From Acidobacteriaceae bacterium (GTDB taxonomy: Bacteria; Acidobacteriota; Terriglobia; Terriglobales; Acidobacteriaceae), in contig PMAT01000035.1 of NCBI GenBank assembly GCA_003152695.1, positions 1 to 54,543 on the forward strand: a DNA stretch of 54,543 bases, given 5' to 3'. Made by a program: the position numbers and the translations under genes. Positions 1 to 7,456 of this stretch are shown here, one piece after another; positions within the stretch are counted from its first letter, which is position 1; each line of letters begins with the position of its first letter. Below the pieces are notes generated by a model. The model worked only from the letters and a program-made list of their open reading frames with translations. It was not told where the DNA came from and made no database searches.

Positions 1-55
1 GTTTTAACCGGACAGCAGTGGGTTTTCTGGTGACCGCCCAATAATCGCACAAGGA

Positions 56-688
56 ATGAAATCAAACCTAAAAACGGCGTGCGTCTGCCACGATTGCAAT
101 ACTGGATGGATGAGCCAACTAGAGGCAGACGGCAGACTGATCTTGGGGCCGCTAATGGAAGACATAGGACTCCAGCTCAAGGGTAATCAGCAATTAACAA
201 TCGCGAAATGGGCAGTCAAAACGGCCATTACAGTAGCGTCGTTTAATCGCAAGACACGCAAACCTTTCTACACTCATGACGAATGCGCACGTTTCAGAAA
301 GTCATGGGATTTCCCGCCGCACACGCTCGTATGGCTCGGTCGCTATAGCGGCGTGTTCGAGATTGGCATCTTTGGAATTGACGGATGGGACAACCATCCC
401 AAACATCCTGAAGTAACGCATAGCTACATAACCACCCTTACGTTCCAGCGGGTTGTTATCCAAGTTATTTCCATACATGCTCGGAGGAATCTGCAGGGAG
501 GAATCATTAATATGCGACTCATCCCCGGACGTTGGCCGGAATCCCTCCTTGAGCTTCGCCCTAGTGGGAGTCTTTTTTGGCCCCCGTCCCTGTCTTTTGT
601 CGATGAGGGAGAGCTCTCGCTGAGACAGTTGGCTCAAAGGTTCAGCATCGGGAGAAGTCCGATGAGGCCGCTTACGCCTGACGATTGA
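56..688 (+). CDS. HNH/zinc-knuckle-like hypothetical protein, probably N-terminally truncated
   Basis: This is a 210-residue ORF whose first 20 residues hold a CxxCN-GWM knuckle (C11, C14, N15), followed by a helical region containing 'WAVKTAI'. From memory, uncharacterised HNH-related proteins carry this 'CxxCNxGWM..LE' block in the middle, after a first CxxC pair and an 'EHVWPRW'-like segment. Neither of those is present here. An in-frame TAA at positions 5-7 and the absence of any earlier start codon mean the missing half is not encoded in this frame inside the window. I see no clear remnant in the other two frames of the first 55 bases. It is therefore either a decayed fragment or a short variant. 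No function can be assigned beyond possible nucleic-acid binding or cleavage. It lies beside toxin-antitoxin genes and repeats, which fits an accessory region. Confidence 0.45.
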   Translation: MKSNLKTACVCHDCNTGWMSQLEADGRLILGPLMEDIGLQLKGNQQLTIAKWAVKTAITVASFNRKTRKPFYTHDECARFRKSWDFPPHTLVWLGRYSGVFEIGIFGIDGWDNHPKHPEVTHSYITTLTFQRVVIQVISIHARRNLQGGIINMRLIPGRWPESLLELRPSGSLFWPPSLSFVDEGELSLRQLAQRFSIGRSPMRPLTPDD

Positions 689-760
689 TGTTTGGGCAGG
701 TGGCCCAGGTCTCCTGCCAGGAGCCATCCTTAATTTTGGGCAACGAAATCAGGTAACTGT

Positions 761-896
761 GGGTGCCCCAGAGCCTGCCCTGAGCTTGTCGAAGGGTCTC
801 GTGCTTTTCGAGACCTGGGTGGGTGCGAGGCTTGGCCGGCCGGGTGATCGATGACGGACCTCCCGGGTCTCGAACCCCGCGAGACCCGGGGCACCC
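761..896. repeat. 136-bp palindromic intergenic element (REP/MITE-like)
   Basis: The outer ends are inverted 9-mers, GGGTGCCCC (761-769) and GGGGCACCC (888-896). Inside are two perfect hairpins: GGTCTCG/CGAGACC (795-801 and 809-815) and an 11-bp stem CCCGGGTCTCG/CGAGACCCGGG (862-872 and 880-890). The stretch 771-796 is a 'GAGCCTGCCCTGAGC'-type sequence of the kind seen as a dispersed repeat in many genomes (from memory). There is no coding signal. The terminal 9-mer occurs again at 2123-2131. Confidence 0.7.
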
Positions 897-938
897 GGCG
901 CCGGCTTCCGTGCTATTCTGGGCTGTAGGAGATAGGGT

Positions 939-1178
939 TTGAGGAGTTACGTTTTCAAAGTCGTCATCGAGGAAGATCAACACGAAGACGGGCGCAGGGC
1001 CTACCAGGCGTACTGTCCCGAGATCGAAGAAGCGGTGACGTGGGGCGATACCCCAGAAGAGGCGCTCCAGCGCATTAACGAGTTGCTGCAAGCGCTCGTC
1101 CAGATGCGGATCGAGGAAGGGCGCAAGATTCCCACCGCCCTCGAGCTTGAATCCTCCGCCGTGGTGGTCACCGTTTGA
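939..1178 (+). CDS. hicB: HicB-family antitoxin
   Basis: This 79-residue protein has the HicB antitoxin fold pattern. It begins with a beta strand, then has an acidic 'YCPEIEEAVTWGDTPEEAL' segment (the family's 'PElpG..t.GdT.eEAl' signature) and a following helix rich in E and R. HicB antitoxins neutralise the HicA mRNA interferase and usually repress their own promoter. The start is TTG at 939, preceded by a TAGGAGA ribosome site; no ATG fits the domain start. The gene ends with a TTGA overlap into a hicA-like reading frame that is cut short, so this antitoxin may now be an orphan. A lone HicB-like protein can also act as a plain regulator. The family call is firm; its present role is not. 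Confidence 0.8.
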   Translation: MRSYVFKVVIEEDQHEDGRRAYQAYCPEIEEAVTWGDTPEEALQRINELLQALVQMRIEEGRKIPTALELESSAVVVTV

Positions 1179-1270
1179 ACATCCCTCGCGGGGTCACCGC
1201 CCGCGACTTTACTCGTGCTCTCGAATCTGACGGATTCATCCTCAACCGCACCGCAGGTTTACCATATTGA
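1175..1270 (+). pseudogene. hicA: truncated hicA toxin remnant
   Basis: Starting at the TTG that overlaps the hicB stop (TTGA, 1175-1178), the frame reads 31 codons before TGA at 1268-1270. The protein starts 'MNIPRGVTARDFTRALESDG' and continues FILNRTAG, then LPY and stop. This matches the N-terminal half of HicA mRNA interferases (P-x-V-T-x-x-x-x-x-x-L-x-x-x-G-F-x-x-x-R-x-x-G). HicA normally continues directly with a GSHH-type segment carrying the catalytic histidine and the second half of the double-stranded-RNA-binding fold. Here the match stops just before that histidine, so the toxin should be inactive. The break coincides with the start of the dyad that precedes vapB, suggesting that a deletion or insertion of the vapBC module removed the rest of hicA. 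Confidence 0.7.
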
Positions 1271-1290
1271 ATGCTGGTATTGAGTATGGT
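1261..1290. promoter_or_regulatory. imperfect dyad upstream of vapBC (candidate autoregulatory operator)
   Basis: ACCATATTGAAT (1261-1272) and ATTGAGTATGGT (1279-1290) are inverted repeats matching at 10 of 12 positions around a 6-bp spacer. The dyad ends 14 bases before the vapB start codon. VapB-type antitoxins commonly bind such palindromes to repress their own operon. The assignment rests on symmetry and position only. Confidence 0.45.
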
Positions 1291-1304
1291 ATGTTGAGAC
1301 TGCC

Positions 1305-1508
1305 ATGCCAGCCGCGCGAAAAATCACCGTCGAGATACCTGCTGAACTTCTAGAGAAAGCACAAAAGGCCAGCGGAACCGGCATCACCCAGACGGTCCGT
1401 ACCGGACTGCAGTTGCTGGCGGCATCCCAGGCCTATGCCCGGCTGCGCCAGATGCGAGGCAAGGTCCGCTTTAGCCGCACGTTGGGGGAGCTGAAAGCTG
1501 ACCGATGA
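1305..1508 (+). CDS. vapB: VapB-type antitoxin
   Basis: This 67-residue protein begins with a beta strand (RKITVEIPAELLEKAQ) and a helix containing 'GITQTVRTGL'. That is the ribbon-helix-helix-like DNA-binding half of VapB-family antitoxins. The C-terminal part ('ASQAYARLRQMRGKVRFS') is the kind of tail that wraps around the partner toxin. The stop codon overlaps the vapC start in an ATGA arrangement (1505-1508), so the two are translationally coupled. The protein should neutralise the PIN ribonuclease encoded next and repress the operon together with it, perhaps through the dyad at 1261-1290. The start is the ATG at 1305; the ribosome site is weak. Confidence 0.8.
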   Translation: MPAARKITVEIPAELLEKAQKASGTGITQTVRTGLQLLAASQAYARLRQMRGKVRFSRTLGELKADR

Positions 1509-1888
1509 TCGCCGCCGATACCAGCACGTGGATCGCGTTTCTGGAGGGCAGCGGCGGCGCGGACACGCGTTTGTTGGACCAGGCACTGGGCGACCACCAG
1601 GTCCTCATGGCGCCGGTCGTGCTGACCGAACTCCTAAGCGACCCTAAACTTCCTGCCAGCGTGTCCGCAGCGCTGTCGGAAGTGCCAATGCTGGAGGTAG
1701 AACCAGGGTATTGGCAACGGGCGGCAGTACTGCGCGCAAAAGCAATTGCCAAGCACCGAAAAGCGCGACTCGGAGACGCCTTGATTGCCCAAAGCTGCAT
1801 TGATAGGGGCGCTCCGCTTCTCACGCGTGACCGGGACTTTCGCGCCTTCGCAGAGGCTGCGGATTTGGACCTGGTGCTGAAGTTGTGA
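1505..1888 (+). CDS. vapC: VapC-type PIN-domain ribonuclease toxin
   Basis: This 127-residue, full-length PIN domain carries the acidic residues expected to bind Mg2+/Mn2+: D5 in the opening 'MIAADTSTWIAFL', E42 in 'VVLTELLS', D91 in 'ARLGDALIA', and D109 or D111 in 'LLTRDRDF'. VapC toxins cleave RNA, often tRNA or rRNA, when released from VapB. All catalytic positions are present, so the module appears intact, in contrast to the broken hicA just upstream. The start ATG overlaps the vapB stop. No further gene follows on this strand for over 400 bases. Confidence 0.88.
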   Translation: MIAADTSTWIAFLEGSGGADTRLLDQALGDHQVLMAPVVLTELLSDPKLPASVSAALSEVPMLEVEPGYWQRAAVLRAKAIAKHRKARLGDALIAQSCIDRGAPLLTRDRDFRAFAEAADLDLVLKL

Positions 1889-2093
1889 GCGACTAGCGGC
1901 TCCTGGGAATTGTGGTTACCTTCGTTCTGCGGAATGCGTTTTCTTCTCAGCTCCGCTGCTCCCCGCAAAATACAATGAGAAACGCTGGAGTCAGTCTCCG
2001 GCGCCGTGAGCGCCCGTCTGAGCTGTTGCCGTTATGGTGAACGGCTTTCCGGGCGGCGGCAGCGATCTTTGAGAACCAGCGACCCAACAAATT

Positions 2094-2131
2094 CCCACCC
2101 TAGCCAAAAAGAAGGCTAGGATGGGGCACCC
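2094..2131. repeat. hairpin repeat ending in GGGGCACCC
   Basis: CCCACCCTAGCC (2094-2105) and GGCTAGGATGGG (2114-2125) pair at 11 of 12 positions around an AAAAAGAA loop. GGGGCACCC (2123-2131) follows, the same 9-mer that bounds the element at 761-896. No U-tract follows on either strand, so I treat it as a dispersed hairpin repeat and not a terminator. Confidence 0.6.
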
Positions 2132-2160
2132 CTTGGGCACCAGATAAGTGCTTTGTTCGG

Positions 2161-2283
2161 AATACTTTGCATGTATCTGCTTTAGATAGAATACTTTGGC
2201 GGGAATCGTGCAAAGTATTCAGCAGCAAGGACTTACGGCTGCTCGTAAATCGCCTGCTATGAATACTTTGCGGGCAAAGTATT
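2161..2283. repeat. cluster of five AATACTTTGC / GCAAAGTATT motifs
   Basis: The motif is at 2161-2170 (+), 2190-2198 (+, nine bases), 2210-2219 (inverted), 2262-2271 (+) and 2274-2283 (inverted). The last two form a tight palindrome around a 2-base centre. The copies differ in spacing and do not look like CRISPR. The cluster sits downstream of two convergent genes. Confidence 0.6.
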
Positions 2284-2330
2284 GAAAACAAAGATGCTGT
2301 CTGGCGGGGGGGACCCAATCCCCGCCGTGA

Positions 2331-3056
2331 TCAGGGCTGGACATAGATCGGATTGTTGGGCGACGGCGGCTGGTAATCCTGGCCGTACTTGTTCTTGTGC
2401 GGCGCAGACGCGGCCATGGTCACGCGCACGTGAATCAGGCCCAGCGCGTGGGAAGCGTCGCTCACCATTACCTCGCGCGAAAGCGCACGGAGCGTGGCGG
2501 GCAGCGCATTCTCATTCCAAACGTGCAGCCGGTAGCGGCCGGGCGGGACGGAGGCGATTGCGAACTCGCCCTGCTTGTTGGGGACGGCGAAGTATGCGCT
2601 GGACAGAACCACCACCACCGCGCTCATCTCGGGATGAATGTTGCAGAAGATGTACGACACTCCTTCGCGGTCGAAGTGGACGGTGCGGCTGGTTCCCGCC
2701 TCGTAGAGCCCGAGATCGAAACGCTTGCCGTTGAATAAGGAAAACACATTGTGAAACCAGGGATCGCGATTGGGAAAATCCACGGTCGAGCCCTTGGTGA
2801 CGACCAGCAGGTGGGGCTCGAAGGCCTTGTTCTTCTGTTGCAGCACGGCGTGCATGGGAGGGGCGATGGCCGGGTCGCCCGGCGCAGCGGCGATCGGGGC
2901 CAGCCAGACGACCGTGGCGCTGGCAGGAGACAGGTTGCCGCCTGCCTCGGCCACCACGCGACCGGATACGCTGATGTCTTGCGACCACAAGGCTGGCATC
3001 GCGCACAGCGCTAACGCGACAGTCAACGAGAGCGCGAATTTTCTGGCGGTCGGCAT
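2331..3056 (-). CDS. secreted cupredoxin-like (blue-copper) protein with carboxypeptidase-regulatory-like C-terminus
   Basis: This 241-residue protein has a signal peptide (cleavage after about residue 25, 'ALWSQ') and a cupredoxin-like domain. The likely copper ligands are all present: H102 in 'WFHNVFS', then C138, H141 and M144 in 'FCNIHPEM'. The segment around 146-185 ('PNKQGEFAIASVPPGRYRL') resembles the Ig-like fold that often follows in such methylamine-utilisation-type proteins. It probably acts in the periplasm as a copper-binding electron carrier or sensor. It is the last gene of a minus-strand cluster, starting 8 bases after the porin stop with no clear ribosome site, which suggests coupled translation. 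The redox partner is unknown; the copper ligation is inferred from the ligand pattern. Confidence 0.75.
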   Translation of the reverse strand: MPTARKFALSLTVALALCAMPALWSQDISVSGRVVAEAGGNLSPASATVVWLAPIAAAPGDPAIAPPMHAVLQQKNKAFEPHLLVVTKGSTVDFPNRDPWFHNVFSLFNGKRFDLGLYEAGTSRTVHFDREGVSYIFCNIHPEMSAVVVVLSSAYFAVPNKQGEFAIASVPPGRYRLHVWNENALPATLRALSREVMVSDASHALGLIHVRVTMAASAPHKNKYGQDYQPPSPNNPIYVQP

Positions 3057-3064
3057 AGTTCGGC

Positions 3065-4645
3065 TCAGAACAATATCCCCATCGCCATGTTCAACTGCCC
3101 AGCCTCATAGCTGTGATCGTAGATCGAGAAGGTTTGCAACCGGCGGTATTCCAGCGACAACAGCAAATCGGAACGCGGCCGGTAGATGACGTTGCCAAAC
3201 CCGGCGCGGTTGCGGGTCAAGAAAGGATTGGCATAGCTCTGAGCCTGCTCGCCGAAGAAGCGAATGTCTGCCGCAAAAGGATTGTCCTGCCCAAACGCGG
3301 CGTTGAACTCAAGCTTCGGCAGCGGCTGATACTTCAACTGGGCCCAGCCGCCGACGGAATTCAGCGGCAGCACGCTGGTGGCCGGATCGGTGAGCGGCCC
3401 GTTATAGACGACACTGCGACTGAGGGCAGCGCCAAGTCCGCCGATGGCTTGTCCGCGGTAGAAGAAGCCGCTCAGCGTGAACCAACGGTTAAGCGGCAGG
3501 TTCAAGTCTGCGGTTGCGGCGTATCCATTCACGTTTCGGTTGAAGCCCCAGTACTCGCGGCTGTAATAGCCTCCGGTCCCCAGCGTGAAGGTCCGGCCCA
3601 ACAACGGATGCGAGTAAGCAACTCGCGCCGCGAAAGCCGGCTGGCGCGATTCTTCTCCGGCATCGGGAGTCCGGTACCAAACGTAGTTGAAATTGTTGGG
3701 GGTTTCGCCGGTCACGGGATCGAGCACACCCGCTTGCAGACTCACATTGGAATGGTTCGCAAACTCAAACCGGTGCTCGATGCGCAATTGCGGAGTCCAC
3801 GACCAGAGATTGCCCGAGTAGGTGAGCGCCGGAACGATCAGCGACGCGAACGAAGTTGGAGACTGCGGCGAGAGGAACAAGCCTTCCTGCCCGGCGATCA
3901 CGGAGGTGTCTTTCCAATCCAGGCGAACGGCGGCAGTACGCAATCGCACCACACCGGAGTTCACGCCGTTGTTGGTGGCGGGAAATCCGCCCCCGAAATC
4001 AAGGTTGACGTTGCCGCTGGAGTGCGCCCCGAACAGGTCTGGCCCGAAGACCTCGAAGCCGAGAATCGATTGCCGCAGCGTGCCGCCCACCGAGCCCGGC
4101 GAGTCCATGGGATCAGGTCTGAGCACCCACGTGGGGACGTCCGCGTTATCCGGATAGCCGCTGTTGCCGAACAAGTTGAAGAGCACGATGCCCGAAAAGC
4201 GCACCCGGTATTTCGAGGCGCTCTCCAGCTTCGTCTGATACTGTTCGTTCACCTTGTCGGAGAGCAATTGCTGATCTTCGGCCATCTGGTCCACGCGATG
4301 CTGCAATTGGGCGGTGGTCGACGAAGACGTTGCCGGCGATGGTTCGTCGAGCGCGGATTCAGCGCCGGTTACGGTGCTGCTGGCGCTGTGTTGCGCTTCG
4401 AGTTCCTGTCGCAGGTTGGAGATCTCAGCGCGGCCGGCCATGGTCTGCTGTTGCAGTTGCAGGACCATTTCCTTCAGTTCGCGGACTTGGGATTGAAGTT
4501 CTCCCAAGGACGCGTTCACGCTGGCGTTGTCTCCGGCCGTGGCGTTGGATTGAGCAGTCTGCGCCAAACCCGGCACAGCTGCCGCCAAGGCAAGTGCCAC
4601 CAGCAGCGCCGGACGCGAAACCTGCAAACACCTGGTGAATTTCAT
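3065..4645 (-). CDS. outer-membrane porin-like protein with N-terminal coiled coil
   Basis: This 526-residue protein has a signal peptide ending near 'GLAQ' (residue 29). A heptad-rich coiled coil follows at about 45-85 ('LGELQSQVRELKEMVLQLQQ') with a second short one near 115-140. The remaining roughly 380 residues alternate hydrophobic and polar residues as in beta-barrels and end in 'MAMGILF', a terminal phenylalanine typical of outer-membrane proteins. A coiled coil ahead of a barrel is known from trimeric porins and cell-envelope anchoring proteins. Substrate is not evident. The start has a good ribosome site (GAGGTG). It sits between the sensor kinase gene and the cupredoxin gene, so it may serve copper or another nutrient handled by those proteins. 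Confidence 0.65.
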   Translation of the reverse strand: MKFTRCLQVSRPALLVALALAAAVPGLAQTAQSNATAGDNASVNASLGELQSQVRELKEMVLQLQQQTMAGRAEISNLRQELEAQHSASSTVTGAESALDEPSPATSSSTTAQLQHRVDQMAEDQQLLSDKVNEQYQTKLESASKYRVRFSGIVLFNLFGNSGYPDNADVPTWVLRPDPMDSPGSVGGTLRQSILGFEVFGPDLFGAHSSGNVNLDFGGGFPATNNGVNSGVVRLRTAAVRLDWKDTSVIAGQEGLFLSPQSPTSFASLIVPALTYSGNLWSWTPQLRIEHRFEFANHSNVSLQAGVLDPVTGETPNNFNYVWYRTPDAGEESRQPAFAARVAYSHPLLGRTFTLGTGGYYSREYWGFNRNVNGYAATADLNLPLNRWFTLSGFFYRGQAIGGLGAALSRSVVYNGPLTDPATSVLPLNSVGGWAQLKYQPLPKLEFNAAFGQDNPFAADIRFFGEQAQSYANPFLTRNRAGFGNVIYRPRSDLLLSLEYRRLQTFSIYDHSYEAGQLNMAMGILF

Positions 4646-4705
4646 GTCACACCTCGCGCAACGAGTTTTGAATGCCCCGACACGTGCGGGTCTCGGCCCG
4701 CGGGT

Positions 4706-6487
4706 TTAGGCTGTGAACGGTTGAGAGGCGTCCGCGGTCCGGCCATTCCACGTGACGATCTTCTTGCACATCCGGGGAAGCACGATCTGCATCACCGTGC
4801 GCCCCGGTACCGAGCTTTCCAGTTCCAGGGTGCCGTCATGGTCCTGCACGATCTTCTGCGCGATCGTAAGACCCAGTCCGGTGCCGTTCTCCTTGCCCTG
4901 GCTGACGAATGGCTGAAACAGCTTGTCGCGGAGAGAGGATTCTACTCCGGGACCATCGTCGGTGGTGCGGATTTCCAGGTTGCCGTTGACCTCAGCCACG
5001 TGGACCGCGACGTGGCCGCCGCAAACCTGGGCAGCCTGGCAGCCATTCAGCAGCAGGTTGTAGAAGACACGCTCCATTTTCCGCGAATCGAATTGCGCGC
5101 TGTGCAGCCCCGGCGATTCGATGCTGACCATAATCCTGTGGAATTGAGGATGCGCTTGCACCAGCTCAATGGCACGGCTGATGGTCCGCTCGATGGGAGC
5201 TTCGCTGACGTTCAACGAATCGGCGGGACGTGACAGCTCCAGCAGCGAATCCACCAGATCGGTCAGCCGGTTCACCGCAATGCGGATCTCCTGATAAAGC
5301 TCTTCGCGCTGTTGCCGGGTCAGATCGGCATCGGCCAGAAACTCGGCATTGGCCAGGACCGCGGTCAGGGGATGGCGCAAGTCATGCGAAATCGAACTGG
5401 CCATTCTGCCAATGGTCGCCAATCGTTCGGCATTGAGCAGGCGCTGCTGCGCTTGATGCAGGCTCTCGCGCATGAGCGAGAAAGCATTGGTAAGCTCGGC
5501 GATCTCACTCGCCCCGCGCGCCTCGACCGGGTAACGAAAGTCGCCTTTGCCCAGGGCCCGCACTCCGTCCACCAGTTCCTCCAAGGGACGGGTGAAGGTC
5601 CTAGCTGTAACGTACACCAGCACGCTCCCTACGAACACCGCGCCCAGTCCTACCGCCAGCAACAGCCGCCGTAGATGGTTGAGGAATGCCGTGGCTTCGT
5701 CGTACGACTTCATCACCAGCATGGTGACCGGCGGCGTCTCGCCGGGATCCAGAGCGAGCAACGAAACCACGAAGCTTTCGCCGCCCAGCTTCCAATCGAT
5801 GGGACCCCGCGGAATGGCTTGGCCCTTCAGGTAGGCGCCGACTTCGCTTCGCTGACCGGCATTGAGCGTACTGACAACCATCTCAGACCCGCAAACGATG
5901 GTCACCTGGCTGGCCGCGATCTGGCTCACCTGGCGGGCAACGGCGGCGTTCATCTCGTCGCCGACCGCAACCACCCCGAGCAGCGAATTGTCAGTGCTGG
6001 GCCCGAAGTAGATTGGGGCCAGGACAACTTCATAGAGATGCCCGCCGGCAAACCACCACTGCAACGGCTGGTCGAGGGAGTTGCGATGTTCCAGCAGTTG
6101 CTGGGCCTGCTCGCGGGTGATGCCTGGCGCTTTGGTGTGAAATCCCACAAACTGGCCGGACGGATCGAGTAGAGCGAACAGATCGCCGCCGGAAAGGCGG
6201 AACATCTCACCCGACGCATCCTGGATGGTGGGCGGGTGATGGGATGTCATGAGCGCCTTCAGGCTGGGAAGATCAGCCATCAGCTTGGCGGAACGCGCCA
6301 AGGCCGCCTCGCGCTCCTTCTGGGCATTGCGGAAGGTCTCGACGGAGTTGGCCAGGTCGTTGCTGAGGTCGCGCCGGACTTGGTTTTCCACGGTGCGTTG
6401 CACAATCAGCAGGGAGACTGCCGTCAATCCCGCCGAAGTCAGCAGCATGGCGATCAGGAACTTGGTCCGCAACCGCACCCGACCCAT
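4706..6487 (-). CDS. membrane sensor histidine kinase (HAMP-HisKA-HATPase)
   Basis: I place the start at 6487 because GGAGGAG lies just upstream and the first transmembrane helix follows at once. An open frame extends further back but overlaps the regulator gene. The 593-residue protein has TM1 at about 9-30, a periplasmic Cache-like sensor region to about 270, TM2 at 275-295 and a HAMP linker at 296-348. The phosphoacceptor is H368 in 'SISHDLRHPL'. The ATP-binding domain has the N box ('FYNLLLNGCQA'), 'DDGPGV' and 'GTGLGL'. It should autophosphorylate on H368 and pass the phosphate to the OmpR-type regulator encoded 23 bases upstream. The downstream porin and cupredoxin genes suggest an envelope or metal signal; the ligand cannot be read from sequence. 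Confidence 0.9.
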   Translation of the reverse strand: MGRVRLRTKFLIAMLLTSAGLTAVSLLIVQRTVENQVRRDLSNDLANSVETFRNAQKEREAALARSAKLMADLPSLKALMTSHHPPTIQDASGEMFRLSGGDLFALLDPSGQFVGFHTKAPGITREQAQQLLEHRNSLDQPLQWWFAGGHLYEVVLAPIYFGPSTDNSLLGVVAVGDEMNAAVARQVSQIAASQVTIVCGSEMVVSTLNAGQRSEVGAYLKGQAIPRGPIDWKLGGESFVVSLLALDPGETPPVTMLVMKSYDEATAFLNHLRRLLLAVGLGAVFVGSVLVYVTARTFTRPLEELVDGVRALGKGDFRYPVEARGASEIAELTNAFSLMRESLHQAQQRLLNAERLATIGRMASSISHDLRHPLTAVLANAEFLADADLTRQQREELYQEIRIAVNRLTDLVDSLLELSRPADSLNVSEAPIERTISRAIELVQAHPQFHRIMVSIESPGLHSAQFDSRKMERVFYNLLLNGCQAAQVCGGHVAVHVAEVNGNLEIRTTDDGPGVESSLRDKLFQPFVSQGKENGTGLGLTIAQKIVQDHDGTLELESSVPGRTVMQIVLPRMCKKIVTWNGRTADASQPFTA

Positions 6488-6510
6488 CGCCCATCTCCTC
6501 CCCGCTCCGC

Positions 6511-7191
6511 TTAGCGGACGAACTTGTAGCCCGTGCCGTGGACAGTACGGAAATGTACTGGATCGGTGGGGTCTTTTTCCAATTTTTGGCGCAAGCGCAG
6601 AATGTGGGTATCGACCGTGCGCGTGGTTGGGTAATTGGTGTAGCCCCACACTTCATTGAGCAGTTCGGTGCGCGAGACTACCCGCTCCTGGTGGTTGAGG
6701 AAGAAGCGCAGCATCTTGAACTCTTGCGGAGTCAGAGGAACCGACTGGCCATCACGGCGCAACTCCATCTTGGAGAAGTTCACTTCCACATCATCGAAGC
6801 TAAAAATGTCGGACTTGTCCGAAGCCTGGTTCAAGCGGCGCATGGCGGCGCGCACCCGCGCCAGCAGTTCGCGGGGACTGAAGGGCTTGGTGACATAGTC
6901 GTCCGCACCGATTTCCAACAGCAGCACTTTGTCCAGCACATCGCTGGCGGCGCTCAACACCAGGATAGGAACGCTGGAAAATTCATGCTTGATCTCACGA
7001 CAGAGATCCTGGCCCGACTTTCCCGGCAAACGCAAATCCAGGATGACGATCCGCGGCAGGGTGGCGCGGAAGGTGTCCATGGCAACCGCCCCATCGGCAG
7101 CTACCGTCACCTCGAAACCGGCGGATTCAAAGGTCCGCCGCAAAGCGCGCTGCACTGCCAAATCATCTTCAATGACCAGAATTTTTTCCAT
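6511..7191 (-). CDS. OmpR/PhoB-family response regulator
   Basis: This 226-residue two-domain regulator has a receiver domain (1-120) with D9/D10, phosphoacceptor D52 in 'ILDLRLPG' and K102 in 'VTKPFS'. A winged-helix DNA-binding domain occupies about 130-226, with the expected 'LTPQEFKMLRFF' and 'TVDTHILRLRQKLE' elements. It is the first gene of the minus-strand cluster and pairs with the kinase that follows. Likely targets are its own promoter and the porin/cupredoxin genes. A GTCAAC-N5-GTTGAC dyad in the divergent promoter region is a candidate site. Family assignment is secure; the regulon is not known. Confidence 0.92.
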   Translation of the reverse strand: MEKILVIEDDLAVQRALRRTFESAGFEVTVAADGAVAMDTFRATLPRIVILDLRLPGKSGQDLCREIKHEFSSVPILVLSAASDVLDKVLLLEIGADDYVTKPFSPRELLARVRAAMRRLNQASDKSDIFSFDDVEVNFSKMELRRDGQSVPLTPQEFKMLRFFLNHQERVVSRTELLNEVWGYTNYPTTRTVDTHILRLRQKLEKDPTDPVHFRTVHGTGYKFVR

Positions 7192-7244
7192 GCGTCAGTT
7201 CCCCACAGCGTCTGAGCTACAGCTAACAACACCTCGAAACGGCA

Positions 7245-7261
7245 GTCAACGGGTTGTTGAC
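7245..7261. promoter_or_regulatory. GTCAAC-N5-GTTGAC dyad in divergent promoter region
   Basis: A perfect 6-bp inverted repeat (7245-7250 and 7256-7261) lies 54 bases upstream of the response-regulator start and about 200 bases upstream of the divergent TIGR03118 gene. TTGACA-like sequence overlaps its right arm. OmpR-type regulators more often bind direct repeats, so another factor is possible. Confidence 0.3.
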
Positions 7262-7456
7262 AATTCCGTGACATCCTTCGCACCCGAGTGAATTGCTTTC
7301 CTGAAGGCATGTCTACAAACTTTGACAAGGTGTTGACGTGGCCACGACAACTCCCACTTCTGTCCTCGATAGATTGCAGAAGACTCATGGCAACAAAGTT
7401 CCACCGGGATCCCGCGTTGCCTAAGTGAATTCTCGACTGAAATTGATGGAGGAACC

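Larger units (their letters stand above)
1889..2330. other. gene-free region holding two repeat types
   Basis: No plausible gene is visible between vapC and the convergent cupredoxin-like gene. Open frames here are short and lack family features. The region contains a long hairpin (2094-2125) and a cluster of five copies of an AATACTTTGC motif (2161-2283), described separately. Confidence 0.6.

Noticed and set aside
795-896. Possible tRNA or structured RNA gene
   Set aside because: The paired arms are too symmetric and there is no cloverleaf or TPsiC-like loop in the right order; inverted ends point to a repeat.
2161-2283. CRISPR-like array
   Set aside because: Copies are only 9-10 bases, occur in both orientations and have uneven spacing, and no cas gene is near.
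3113-5233. 706-codon plus-strand frame opposite the porin and kinase genes
   Set aside because: It is the GC-rich mirror of two well-supported minus-strand genes. Its translation shows no family motif and strong R/G/A bias.
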